From JBQTKD01 sp052389435 (lineage in GTDB: Bacteria > Actinomycetota > Actinomycetes > Sporichthyales > Sporichthyaceae), in assembly GCA_052389435.1 (NCBI GenBank), contig JBQTIB010000120.1, positions 1 to 7,901 on the forward strand: a DNA stretch of 7,901 bases, in the 5' to 3' direction. A program made the position numbers and the translations under genes. Under the pieces are notes generated by a model. The model did no database searches. It had not been told where the DNA came from and saw only the letters and a program-made list of their open reading frames with translations. Below, piece by piece: positions 1 through 4,861 of this stretch (position 1 is the first letter of the stretch; every line of letters starts with the position of its first letter).

Positions 1-2
1 AT

Positions 3-185
3 CACAGGGTGAAACACCTGCCGGGTTGGGACCTGATCCAGGACCCCGACGGCTCCGGAACCCTCACCTTCCTCACCCCCAGCGGACAGATGTTCCGCAC
101 CCGCCCACCAGATCTGGTCACCGGCGAGGACGCCGACGTCGACGACCTGACCCCGGCCCGGTACCCGGACGTTCCGCCCTTCTGA
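3..185 (+). CDS. HNH endonuclease, 13E12/DUF222-type family, C-terminal fragment
   Basis: Only the last 60 codons are in the window; the start and catalytic core lie to the left. The reading frame begins HRVKHLPGW, continues with a D-P-D-G-S-G turn and then TPSGQMFRTRPP before a TGA stop. In 13E12/DUF222 proteins this is the stretch just after the C-terminal HNH zinc/nuclease site: the H/K residues close the HNH fold and are followed by GW, a DG turn and a T-P-S/T-G-x-x-x-x-T-x-P strand. The acidic tail (GEDADVDD) is not diagnostic. These proteins occur in many copies in actinomycete genomes, often as repeats (REP13E12), and their cellular role is unsettled. Family assignment rests on this tail alone. 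Whether the full gene is intact cannot be judged here. Confidence 0.72.
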   Translation, partial: HRVKHLPGWDLIQDPDGSGTLTFLTPSGQMFRTRPPDLVTGEDADVDDLTPARYPDVPPF

Positions 186-412
186 CCAGCGAGCCCGTCA
201 CCCCGGGGTGCACTGCCACGCGTTCACCGCGGACCGCGACGGCGGCGCGACGGTCATCCTGGGAAGCGGTATCTGACTCACCGGCATGTTGCCGCCTGTT
301 CGCTCAGTGAGCCGGCGCGGCGGCGAGGGGTGCCTGCCGGCGGCGGAACGTGGTGCCGGAGACGTAGGTCGCGCCGTCGTTCAGCCGACTCCCATCGTCC
401 ACTGACGGTGCG
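186..412. other. Intergenic stretch with no supported gene
   Basis: These 227 bp separate the HNH gene stop from the TrmB stop, so the flanking genes converge. I see a 12-bp perfect palindrome CACCCCGGGGTG at 199-210 and a small stem (CGGCA-TGT-TGCCG) at 282-294. Neither has a T-run. Two short open stretches end here (plus 208-276, minus 304-402), but neither has a ribosome binding site or a recognisable family. It may contain decayed coding sequence, but this cannot be shown from the sequence alone. Confidence 0.4.
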
Positions 413-1081
413 TTAGATCCGCTGCCAGGCGAGGGAGTGCACGGTCCGGCCGGCCGCGACGGCGCGACGGCCGTACTTGGTCTCGGGCGCCTGCGGCGGC
501 TCGACGACCCGCAGCGGGAGGGACTCGGCGGCCGCGACGGCGGCAGCGGCGTAGGTGTCGTCGTCCACGACGAGGTGGAACATGCCGCCCGGCGCGAGCA
601 CCTCCACGAGCCGGCCGAGCAGGCGGTGAGAGATCAGCCGTCGCTCGGCGTGCCGACGCTTCGGCCACGGATCCGGGTGGAAGGCCTGCACGAGTTCCAG
701 CGAGGCCGGTGCCAGCAGTGGCAGCAGATGCGTGACGTCCGCGGACAGCACCCGGACGTTCTCGGCCCCGATCTCGACGAGACGGTCCATCGCGCGGAGC
801 TGGCCGGGCGGGTGGACCTCGACGCCCAGGACGCGCTGCCGTGGCCGTGCCGCGGCCAGGGCCAGCAGCGACTCGCCGAAGCCGAAGCCGATGTCCAGGA
901 CCTGCGGGGACCACGCCGCGGCCGCCGCCGGGTCGGCGAGCCCGAGGGCCGCCGCCCGCAGCTCCAGTCGCTCCCGATGGCCCTCGGACATGCGCCCCCG
1001 GTTGCGCCAACTGCGTGGCACGAACTCCGCGGCCGTGTTCGGCGATTCGCTCACCGGCGCATCGTCGCTCGCGCTCTTCAC
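413..1081 (-). CDS. trmB: tRNA (guanine-N7-)-methyltransferase TrmB
   Basis: Transfers a methyl group from S-adenosylmethionine to N7 of G46 in the variable loop of tRNAs, in the cytoplasm. The 222-residue product has the family marks in order: a basic entry segment FVPRSWRNRGRM (20-31), SAM-binding LDIGFGFGE (62-70), GVEVHPPG (86-93) with the acidic residue that contacts SAM, the signature HPDPWPKRRH (135-144) and the late TKY motif (201-203) that sits near the target base. Length is normal for bacterial TrmB. The GTG start at 1081 is chosen because it sits in a GTGA overlap with the upstream NUDIX stop, with AGGAG at 1092-1096 ten bases before it. A start at the internal ATG (residue 31) would remove the conserved FVPRSWRNRGR segment. 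The frame stays open far upstream of 1081, but that part is only the shadow of other genes. Confidence 0.93.
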   Translation of the reverse strand: MKSASDDAPVSESPNTAAEFVPRSWRNRGRMSEGHRERLELRAAALGLADPAAAAAWSPQVLDIGFGFGESLLALAAARPRQRVLGVEVHPPGQLRAMDRLVEIGAENVRVLSADVTHLLPLLAPASLELVQAFHPDPWPKRRHAERRLISHRLLGRLVEVLAPGGMFHLVVDDDTYAAAAVAAAESLPLRVVEPPQAPETKYGRRAVAAGRTVHSLAWQRI

Positions 1082-1509
1082 TGGTCTCTCGCTCCTCGCG
1101 CTCGCTCGGCCGGCAGCATTCCCCACCGCTCCAGGGTGTCCACGAGCTCGGGGACCACGTCCAATTCCAGCAGCTCGCTCCGATGGACCCAGCGTGCGTC
1201 GACGGCGTCGTCGCCCGGCCGCAGCACGCCGCCGACGACGGCACAGGCGTAGTCGCGCACGTCGTAGGAGACGCCGCTCGGGCCCGGCAGCACCACCGTG
1301 CCGACCAATGCCCCGACCACGACCCGCAGCCCCGTCTCCTCGGCCACCTCGCGGATCACGGCCTGCGGATCGGTCTCGCCCATCTCGACCCGGCCGCCCG
1401 GAAGAGACCAGCGGCCGATCCCTGGGGCGTTTGCCCGACGAATCACCAGCAAGCGGTGTTCGTCGTCGTGAACCACCGCGCCGACGCACGGAATTCGGGT
1501 ACCCATCAC
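1078..1509 (-). CDS. NUDIX hydrolase
   Basis: A 143-residue single-domain NUDIX protein. The box G-x5-E-x7-R-E-x-x-E-E-x-G is complete: G39, E45, R53-E54, E57-E58, G60, followed by L61. The REVAEETG segment supplies the glutamates that bind the catalytic divalent cation. The fold begins normally with a strand CVGAVVHDDEHRLLVIRR, then GRWSLPGG, and ends with a W-x-x-x-x-E-L helix (107-113). NUDIX enzymes hydrolyse nucleoside diphosphates linked to another group; the substrate cannot be read from this sequence. Translation may start at GTG (1509) or the next codon, ATG (1506); GGAAGG lies nine bases before the GTG. Its stop overlaps the trmB start by GTGA, so the pair should be translated together. 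Linkage to TrmB suggests nucleotide-pool or RNA housekeeping, but this is inference. Confidence 0.9.
   Translation of the reverse strand: MMGTRIPCVGAVVHDDEHRLLVIRRANAPGIGRWSLPGGRVEMGETDPQAVIREVAEETGLRVVVGALVGTVVLPGPSGVSYDVRDYACAVVGGVLRPGDDAVDARWVHRSELLELDVVPELVDTLERWGMLPAERARGARDQ
1092..1096 (-). promoter_or_regulatory. Ribosome binding site deciding the trmB start
   Basis: On the minus strand AGGAG lies ten bases before GTG 1081, inside the last codons of the NUDIX gene. Together with the GTGA stop-start overlap it favours GTG 1081 over later candidates. Confidence 0.5.
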
Positions 1510-1550
1510 GGAACCCAGCCTTCCACTGCCCTTGACGCTGCCCGTGCCGG

Positions 1551-1557
1551 AGGAGGA
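1551..1557 (+). promoter_or_regulatory. Strong Shine-Dalgarno for an 11-codon leader ORF
   Basis: AGGAGGA is the closest match to the anti-Shine-Dalgarno sequence that I noticed in the window. It stands five bases before GTG 1563 and not before the DUF6758 start at 1595, so it would drive translation of the mini-ORF first. Confidence 0.55.
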
Positions 1558-1562
1558 CTGTC

Positions 1563-1598
1563 GTGGAGATTCCTAGCCGTACCTGGGAGGTGTCGTGA
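1563..1598 (+). CDS. Candidate 11-residue leader peptide coupled to the DUF6758 gene
   Basis: Seen in the sequence: GTG followed by codons for VEIPSRTWEVS and TGA. AGGAGGA stands five bases upstream, and the TGA (1596-1598) overlaps the next gene's GTG (1595-1597) as GTGA. The DUF6758 frame has an in-frame TAG at 1574-1576 and no other start after it, so GTG 1595 is fixed. Its own site, GGGAGG at 1585-1590, is only four bases away, which is tight. The arrangement suggests that ribosomes ending the mini-ORF restart on the main gene. The peptide has no obvious attenuator codon run. It may be a translation enhancer rather than a functional peptide, or a chance open frame. Confidence 0.35.
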   Translation: MEIPSRTWEVS

Positions 1599-2242
1599 CC
1601 GGAGTTCCTTCGTGTTCGCGCTGCGGCGGCACCGTTCGAGCACCGGGGATCTGGTCGAATGCCTGGCGTTGCGAGCGCGACGGCGACGTCGATCCGCTGC
1701 ACGTCGGCGCTTTGCCGACCCACGACCGGGTTCTCGCGGCGATGAAGGACGCCCGCGTCCCGTTCTGGATTCCCTGGCCGCTGCCGATCGGGTGGCTGGC
1801 CACGGGATTCACCTATTCCGGGGACGAGCGCAGCGGGGCCCGTGCCTCCCTGCTCACCTTCGGCGGCCCGAATCCGCTCGGCGGGTTCTCCGAACTCGCG
1901 GTGATCTCGGAGGAACCCGGCGTCGGCCTCGGCGCGAGCTGGGCGGGTCTGCCGGGCCCCGACCCCGGCGAACGGCTGGCGACGACGACGGGACCCCACG
2001 CCCGCATCCATGCGGGCGGGCACCCGACGGCCCTGTGGTGCATCGACTCCGGCGACCGGGCCGTCTACGTCGGCGAGGCCCTCGGTCTGTGGCTGTGGCT
2101 CATCCTGTGGCCCGCGGGCGCGGGCGCGCTCGTGTTCGACCAGCTGCGGCTGGTCGATCTGCGCGACGCTCCGCGGGACCTCGACATTCCGATGGGTGCG
2201 ATGTCGGCGCGGCTCGATCCGCTGGCCCGTCGAGCCGGCTAG
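1595..2242 (+). CDS. DUF6758 family protein
   Basis: A 215-residue actinomycete-specific protein of unknown function. It opens with a zinc-ribbon-like half, C7-x2-C10 then C26 and possibly H36, within PSCSRCGGTVRAPG. The rest holds blocks I recall as typical of the family: PFWIPWPLPIGWLATG (57-71), GPNPLGGFSEL (91-101), GVGLGASWAGLPGPDPG (109-125), then HPTALW and GEALGLWLWLILWP (160-173). Some databases have labelled relatives as phosphotransacetylase; nothing here supports that enzyme. The tryptophan-rich segment at 163-173 is hydrophobic but too short and interrupted to call a membrane helix with confidence. The start is GTG 1595 because the frame is closed upstream by a TAG at 1574. The gene converges on the lipoprotein gene and shares its stop region with it. 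Confidence 0.82.
   Translation: MTGVPSCSRCGGTVRAPGIWSNAWRCERDGDVDPLHVGALPTHDRVLAAMKDARVPFWIPWPLPIGWLATGFTYSGDERSGARASLLTFGGPNPLGGFSELAVISEEPGVGLGASWAGLPGPDPGERLATTTGPHARIHAGGHPTALWCIDSGDRAVYVGEALGLWLWLILWPAGAGALVFDQLRLVDLRDAPRDLDIPMGAMSARLDPLARRAG
2239..2242. other. Shared CTAG holding the stop codons of two convergent genes
   Basis: The palindrome CTAG gives TAG on the plus strand (2240-2242, ending the DUF6758 gene) and TAG on the minus strand (2241-2239, ending the lipoprotein gene). There is no room for a terminator between them, so any terminator lies inside the opposite gene. Confidence 0.9.
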
Positions 2243-3297
2243 TACGGCCCAGGCGCGCCGAAGCTCTGCGGCGGGGCGAAGCCCTGCGGCGGGGCGAAGC
2301 CCTGCTCGGCAGCGAGTCCGGGCGGACGCGGCGGCCCGCCCGGGCGCCCCGATCCGCCGGGACCCGGGCACTCGCCGGACCGCTCGGGAGCCAGGGTGAT
2401 CGTCACCGCGCGCAGGTCGCCGGTGTCCGCCGAGTCGGCGAGCACCGTCGCGCAGCGCCCTACCTGCAGCGCCTCCGCGCCCGCTGCCACGAACCGCAGT
2501 ACCTCGGTATCCGCCGCGAGGGCGAAGCTCCAGCTGTTCACCGCGCGGGCGTCGGGCTCCCCTCCGCCGCGGGCGCCCTCGGGCCGCGTCAACTCCACCG
2601 TCAACGACTCCGCGGAGACGGCCGTGACGATCCCGCGCATCCCGGGTCCGGCCACGCCGCGACGGGCGGTGCACGCCCCGTCGGCGGCTTCGGAGACGGC
2701 GATCGACTCCGCCGTGAGCCCGGGCGCACCGCCGCTCAGCGCCGATGGCCCGTCGGGACGCTTCGGGCGGATCAGGACGCACCGACCGACCGCGACGTCC
2801 TGGGCGGTCCCGGGCGCGAGTTCGGCGAAGGCCGTCTGCTCGGTCCAGGCGATCAGGGAGGACTCGCCGTCCAGGCGCAGCGTCTGCCCCTCGAGGAGCG
2901 CGATGCGGCCGCCGGTGGGCCGCGAGGCCGGGCCCAGCGCGCCGGTCGGCACGGATGCCTCGCCACGCGCCGCGGCGGAGTAGGGCTCCGGCTCGGGCGG
3001 CTGCGGCGTACCGGCGAGCGAGGCCGACGCCGACTCTCCCGGCCCGTCGAGGCCCGGCGCGTAGCCCGGCTGCCCGCTCTGCCCGGCCGCCTCGGTCTGG
3101 CCGGTCTGCGTCGTCCCGGTCTGCGTCGTCGAAGCGCCGTCGGCCCGACCGGCGTCCGCCGCCACGGCCGGCGCCGGAGCCGGCCGCGGAACGGAGACGG
3201 GCTCGGGAGCGGCGGCGATCTCGGCGGTTCCGCACCCGGACAGCAGGGTCAGTCCGGCCAGCAGGCCGATCCCGAGGGCATGGGTGGGAGCACGCAT
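2239..3297 (-). CDS. Secreted lipoprotein with two repeated beta-type domains
   Basis: The 352-residue product begins with a short signal peptide and lipobox LSGC, predicting lipidation at C22 and attachment to the outer face of the membrane. A low-complexity Pro/Ala/Thr/Gln/Gly linker (about 23-128) follows, then two similar domains at about 130-210 and 219-310. Each holds a strand with VGRC (C173, C282) and a later cysteine (C209 in DGAC, C310 in GEC), so each could form one disulfide. The repeat spacing and strand pattern resemble DUF5666-like repeats; this is a tentative comparison. The tail is Gly/Pro-rich with repeated GFAPPQ. The start at ATG 3297 has GGAGG five bases upstream. Function is unknown. 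The iron-box-like palindrome about 74 bases upstream hints at metal control. Confidence 0.8.
   Translation of the reverse strand: MRAPTHALGIGLLAGLTLLSGCGTAEIAAAPEPVSVPRPAPAPAVAADAGRADGASTTQTGTTQTGQTEAAGQSGQPGYAPGLDGPGESASASLAGTPQPPEPEPYSAAARGEASVPTGALGPASRPTGGRIALLEGQTLRLDGESSLIAWTEQTAFAELAPGTAQDVAVGRCVLIRPKRPDGPSALSGGAPGLTAESIAVSEAADGACTARRGVAGPGMRGIVTAVSAESLTVELTRPEGARGGGEPDARAVNSWSFALAADTEVLRFVAAGAEALQVGRCATVLADSADTGDLRAVTITLAPERSGECPGPGGSGRPGGPPRPPGLAAEQGFAPPQGFAPPQSFGAPGPY
2260..2295. repeat. Two tandem 18-bp units encoding a GFAPPQ-type repeat
   Basis: Units at 2260-2277 and 2278-2295 differ at one base and encode APPQGF/APPQSF near the lipoprotein C terminus. This is a coding microsatellite likely to vary in copy number. 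Confidence 0.7.
3101..3130. repeat. Two perfect tandem 15-bp units encoding TTQTG
   Basis: CCGGTCTGCGTCGTC occurs at 3101-3115 and 3116-3130. On the coding (minus) strand it gives the TTQTG repeat of the lipoprotein linker, just after the lipidated N terminus. Confidence 0.75.
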
Positions 3298-3302
3298 GTC
3301 GG

Positions 3303-3307
3303 CCTCC
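3303..3307 (-). promoter_or_regulatory. Ribosome binding site of the lipoprotein gene
   Basis: GGAGG on the minus strand, five bases before ATG 3297, supports that start. Confidence 0.6.
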
Positions 3308-3354
3308 GCTAGGGGACAGCGGCGGCTTGCCTGCTGTCTGGCAACGCAGGGCGA

Positions 3355-3367
3355 CGAGGAAACCTCG
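3355..3367. repeat. Small stem-loop beside the iron-box palindrome
   Basis: CGAGG-AAA-CCTCG, a perfect 5-bp stem with a three-base loop, lies three bases beyond the large palindrome in the lipoprotein leader. Possible part of a terminator or leader structure. Confidence 0.3.
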
Positions 3368-3370
3368 CAG

Positions 3371-3403
3371 GCCCGAGTTAGGGAAAGCTTACCTCACTCG
3401 GGC
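3371..3403. promoter_or_regulatory. 33-bp palindrome with a DtxR/IdeR-type iron box core
   Basis: Perfect 8-bp arms GCCCGAGT (3371-3378) and ACTCGGGC (3396-3403) are centred on 3387; 13 of 16 positions pair overall. The core 3378-3396, TTAGGGAAAGCTTACCTCA, matches the consensus TWAGGTWAGSCTWACCTWA at 16 of 19 positions on either strand. It lies in the 115-bp gap between the ATP-binding gene stop and the lipoprotein start. Its only downstream gene start is the lipoprotein, on the minus strand. In Actinomycetes such boxes bind iron-loaded IdeR/DmdR and usually repress transcription. The same inverted repeat could instead act as the transcription terminator of the ATP-binding gene, whose stop is ten bases away. 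No T-run follows it. Confidence 0.5.
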
Positions 3404-3412
3404 GGGGTGATG

Positions 3413-3799
3413 TCACGCCGAGGCGGACTTCGGTCCGGTCTCGAACCACACCTGCTTGCTGCCGCCGAACTCCGAGCAGCCCCAGCGGGTGGCGAGGGTG
3501 TCGACCAGCACCATGCCGCGGCCGGTCAGGTCTCCGCGGCCGGCCGGCTGCCGCAGTTTCGGCTGCTCGTCGACCCGGCCGTCGTGGACCTCGATCCGCA
3601 GGCCGCTGGAGTCGCCGCGGGCCACCAGGCGCATCGGCTGGACGCCGTAGCGCAGCGCGTTGGTGACGAGCTCGCTCACCAGGAGCAGGGCGACGCCGCC
3701 GTCGTCGGGGACGCCCCAACGCGCGATGCTGGTGCCCACCAGGTTCCGTGCGCGACCGACTTCGTTGGGGTCGTTGCGCAGGGCGGTACGAAGCTCCAC
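3413..3799 (-). CDS. RsbW-like HATPase_c ATP-binding regulatory protein
   Basis: A 128-residue stand-alone GHKL ATPase domain of the anti-sigma/serine kinase type. The N box is ELVTNALRYG (E43, N47), the next ATP contact is VHDGR with D73, and the glycine lid GRGMVLVDTLATRWG spans 93-107. It has no sensor, transmembrane or phosphoacceptor domain. Family members bind and inhibit sigma factors or phosphorylate STAS anti-anti-sigma partners; Actinomycetes carry many orphan copies. No sigma factor or STAS gene is in this window, so the partner is unknown. GTG 3799 is chosen because GAGGA lies nine bases before it and homologs tend to begin with an ELR-type strand. An ATG three codons earlier (3808) has GAGGA directly abutting it, which is too close. 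Confidence 0.85.
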   Translation of the reverse strand: MELRTALRNDPNEVGRARNLVGTSIARWGVPDDGGVALLLVSELVTNALRYGVQPMRLVARGDSSGLRIEVHDGRVDEQPKLRQPAGRGDLTGRGMVLVDTLATRWGCSEFGGSKQVWFETGPKSASA

Positions 3800-3833
3800 T
3801 GCAGGCATTCCTCACGGCGGCGGGCGGGACGTT

Positions 3834-3849
3834 GGCACCTCATGGTGCC
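3834..3849. repeat. Hairpin in the leader of the ATP-binding gene
   Basis: GGCACC-TCAT-GGTGCC is a perfect 6-bp stem with a four-base loop, about 35 bases before the start of the ATP-binding gene. It could be a leader structure or an operator half-site pair. No T-run follows on either strand, so a terminator is less likely. Confidence 0.35.
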
Positions 3850-3867
3850 GCGTGCTGGAGGGCTTTC

Positions 3868-3915
3868 AAGGGTGGAATTCAAAGTTCTACTCAACGTGGT
3901 CGAGTAATTACTTTC
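3868..3915 (-). promoter_or_regulatory. AT-rich region probably holding the promoter of the ATP-binding gene
   Basis: This stretch is clearly richer in A and T than its surroundings. It contains the 10-bp perfect palindrome AGTAATTACT (3903-3912) and an inverted pair TACTC/GAGTA (3888-3892 and 3902-3906). CT(A/G)CTCAACG occurs near 3887 and again exactly 40 bases later, near the end of the hydrolase gene. I could not place convincing -35 and -10 hexamers. Promoter function is inferred from composition and position. Confidence 0.3.
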
Positions 3916-3923
3916 CGCTCGCT

Positions 3924-4805
3924 TCACTGCTCAACGGACCCCCAGAAATCGACCAAGACTGCGGCCGTTGCCTGCGGATTCTCCACTGCCGGCGAATGTG
4001 CGGCGCCGTCGATCACGACGTACCGCGCCCCCAGTCGCGTCGCCATGTCCTTCTGTTCCTCCGGAAGCCAGATGTAGTCCTCCGTTCCGTGCGCCACGAG
4101 CACCGGAAGTCCGGTTTCGGCCAACTCGTCCAGATTTCCGGCGGCGGTCAGGAGGTGGCCCGCCATCGTCGCCAGGCCGACGTGCGAGGAAGAGAGGAAG
4201 CGGCGTGCGAGGAACTGTCGAACGTCGGGTGCGACGTCCTCGTACTCGCCGGCCGATTCGGCCGCTCCGGCGACGAAGGACCAGACCTGCTCGACGGAGA
4301 AGTTCTCGAGCGCGGCGATGAGCATCCCGGCACGTCCGACCTCCCGTTCCACGGTCATCGGTCCCGGTCCGGAGCACAGCAGCGTCACGCTGGCCAGTTC
4401 CGGCGCTCCGTGGACCTCGCCCGCGGAAACGGCGGCGGCCCGAGCGGGGAAGCCGCCGAAGCTGTGGCCGACCAGGTGCACGGGCCCCGCGAAGTCTGCG
4501 GCGACGGCGAGTGCGTCGGCTCCGAGTTCGGCGATCGCGTACGCGTCCGGGTCCTCCGGGCCCGGGGTCTGGAACTGGCCGCGCTGGTCCATGGCGCGCA
4601 CCCGGTACCCCGCCGCGGCCAGCGGCGGGAGAAGGGGAAGAAAGTCCTCTTTGGATCCGGTGAAGCCGGGAATCAGCACCACGTTGCCGCGGGGCGACAC
4701 GCCTTTCGGCGGGTCGATCTCGTGAATCGCGAAATGTCCGCGACCAGTTGGAAACATGTGTGCGGTAGCACCGTCGGGAAGCTGCAGGTGTGGCGGAGTA
4801 CTCAC
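3924..4805 (-). CDS. Alpha/beta hydrolase
   Basis: A 293-residue cytoplasmic hydrolase. Visible elements are the oxyanion-hole strand VLIPGFTGSKEDF (around 43-55), the MDQRGQF loop, the nucleophile elbow GHSFGG with S115, the acid in HGTEDYIW (D243) and the catalytic histidine in GAAHSP (H270). The complete triad implies esterase, lactonase or C-C hydrolase type activity. Residues about 150-220 form the variable cap. The substrate cannot be deduced. The frame runs up to GTG 4841, but I choose GTG 4805 (MSTPP start) for two reasons: a TANNNT -10-like hexamer stands seven bases before it, fitting a leaderless transcript, and the earlier start lacks a ribosome binding site. It is divergent from parA. 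Confidence 0.88.
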   Translation of the reverse strand: MSTPPHLQLPDGATAHMFPTGRGHFAIHEIDPPKGVSPRGNVVLIPGFTGSKEDFLPLLPPLAAAGYRVRAMDQRGQFQTPGPEDPDAYAIAELGADALAVAADFAGPVHLVGHSFGGFPARAAAVSAGEVHGAPELASVTLLCSGPGPMTVEREVGRAGMLIAALENFSVEQVWSFVAGAAESAGEYEDVAPDVRQFLARRFLSSSHVGLATMAGHLLTAAGNLDELAETGLPVLVAHGTEDYIWLPEEQKDMATRLGARYVVIDGAAHSPAVENPQATAAVLVDFWGSVEQ

Positions 4806-4812
4806 GCCGAGG

Positions 4813-4818
4813 ACGCTA
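4813..4818 (-). promoter_or_regulatory. Candidate -10 element for a leaderless hydrolase transcript
   Basis: TAGCGT on the minus strand fits TANNNT and ends seven bases before GTG 4805, the usual geometry of leaderless actinomycete messages. No good -35 is visible at 17-18 bases. Confidence 0.35.
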
Positions 4819-4849
4819 TCGCGCAGTGTTTCTGCGACCACGGGAATGG

Positions 4850-4855
4850 GATGAT
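4850..4855 (+). promoter_or_regulatory. Candidate -10 element for a leaderless parA transcript
   Basis: GATGAT (4 of 6 to TATAAT) ends six bases before GTG 4862, placing transcription start at or near the start codon. A weak GGGA ten bases upstream is the only alternative ribosome site. Tentative. Confidence 0.22.
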
Positions 4856-4861
4856 CTGCAG

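Noticed and set aside
199..210. CACCCCGGGGTG palindrome after the HNH gene as a terminator
   Set aside because: There is no loop between the arms and no T-run, so an RNA stem would be only about four pairs. Too weak to call.
208..276. Plus-strand 22-codon ORF after the HNH gene
   Set aside because: Looks protein-like over a short span but has no ribosome site and no known family.
304..402. Minus-strand 32-codon ORF downstream of trmB
   Set aside because: It starts at a GTG without a ribosome site and matches nothing I recognise. It could be a gene remnant, but the sequence alone cannot show that.
1532..1537. TTGACG as the -35 box of a promoter for the DUF6758 unit
   Set aside because: No plausible -10 hexamer lies 16-19 bases downstream; that spot is occupied by the AGGAGGA ribosome site.
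1082..3235. A minus-strand open frame continuing upstream of trmB, giving an apparent 940-residue protein
   Set aside because: Only the last 222 residues match a family. The upstream part is arginine-rich low-complexity translation lying over the NUDIX, DUF6758 and lipoprotein genes, as expected for shadow frames in high-GC DNA.
841..3312. A plus-strand open frame of 823 residues
   Set aside because: No recognisable domain, strongly Arg/Ala/Pro biased, and antisense or out of frame to four better supported genes.
4790..4861. Extended parA N terminus starting at ATG 4790
   Set aside because: The extra 24 residues overlap the divergent hydrolase start and promoter and precede the P-loop strand without homology to ParA proteins.
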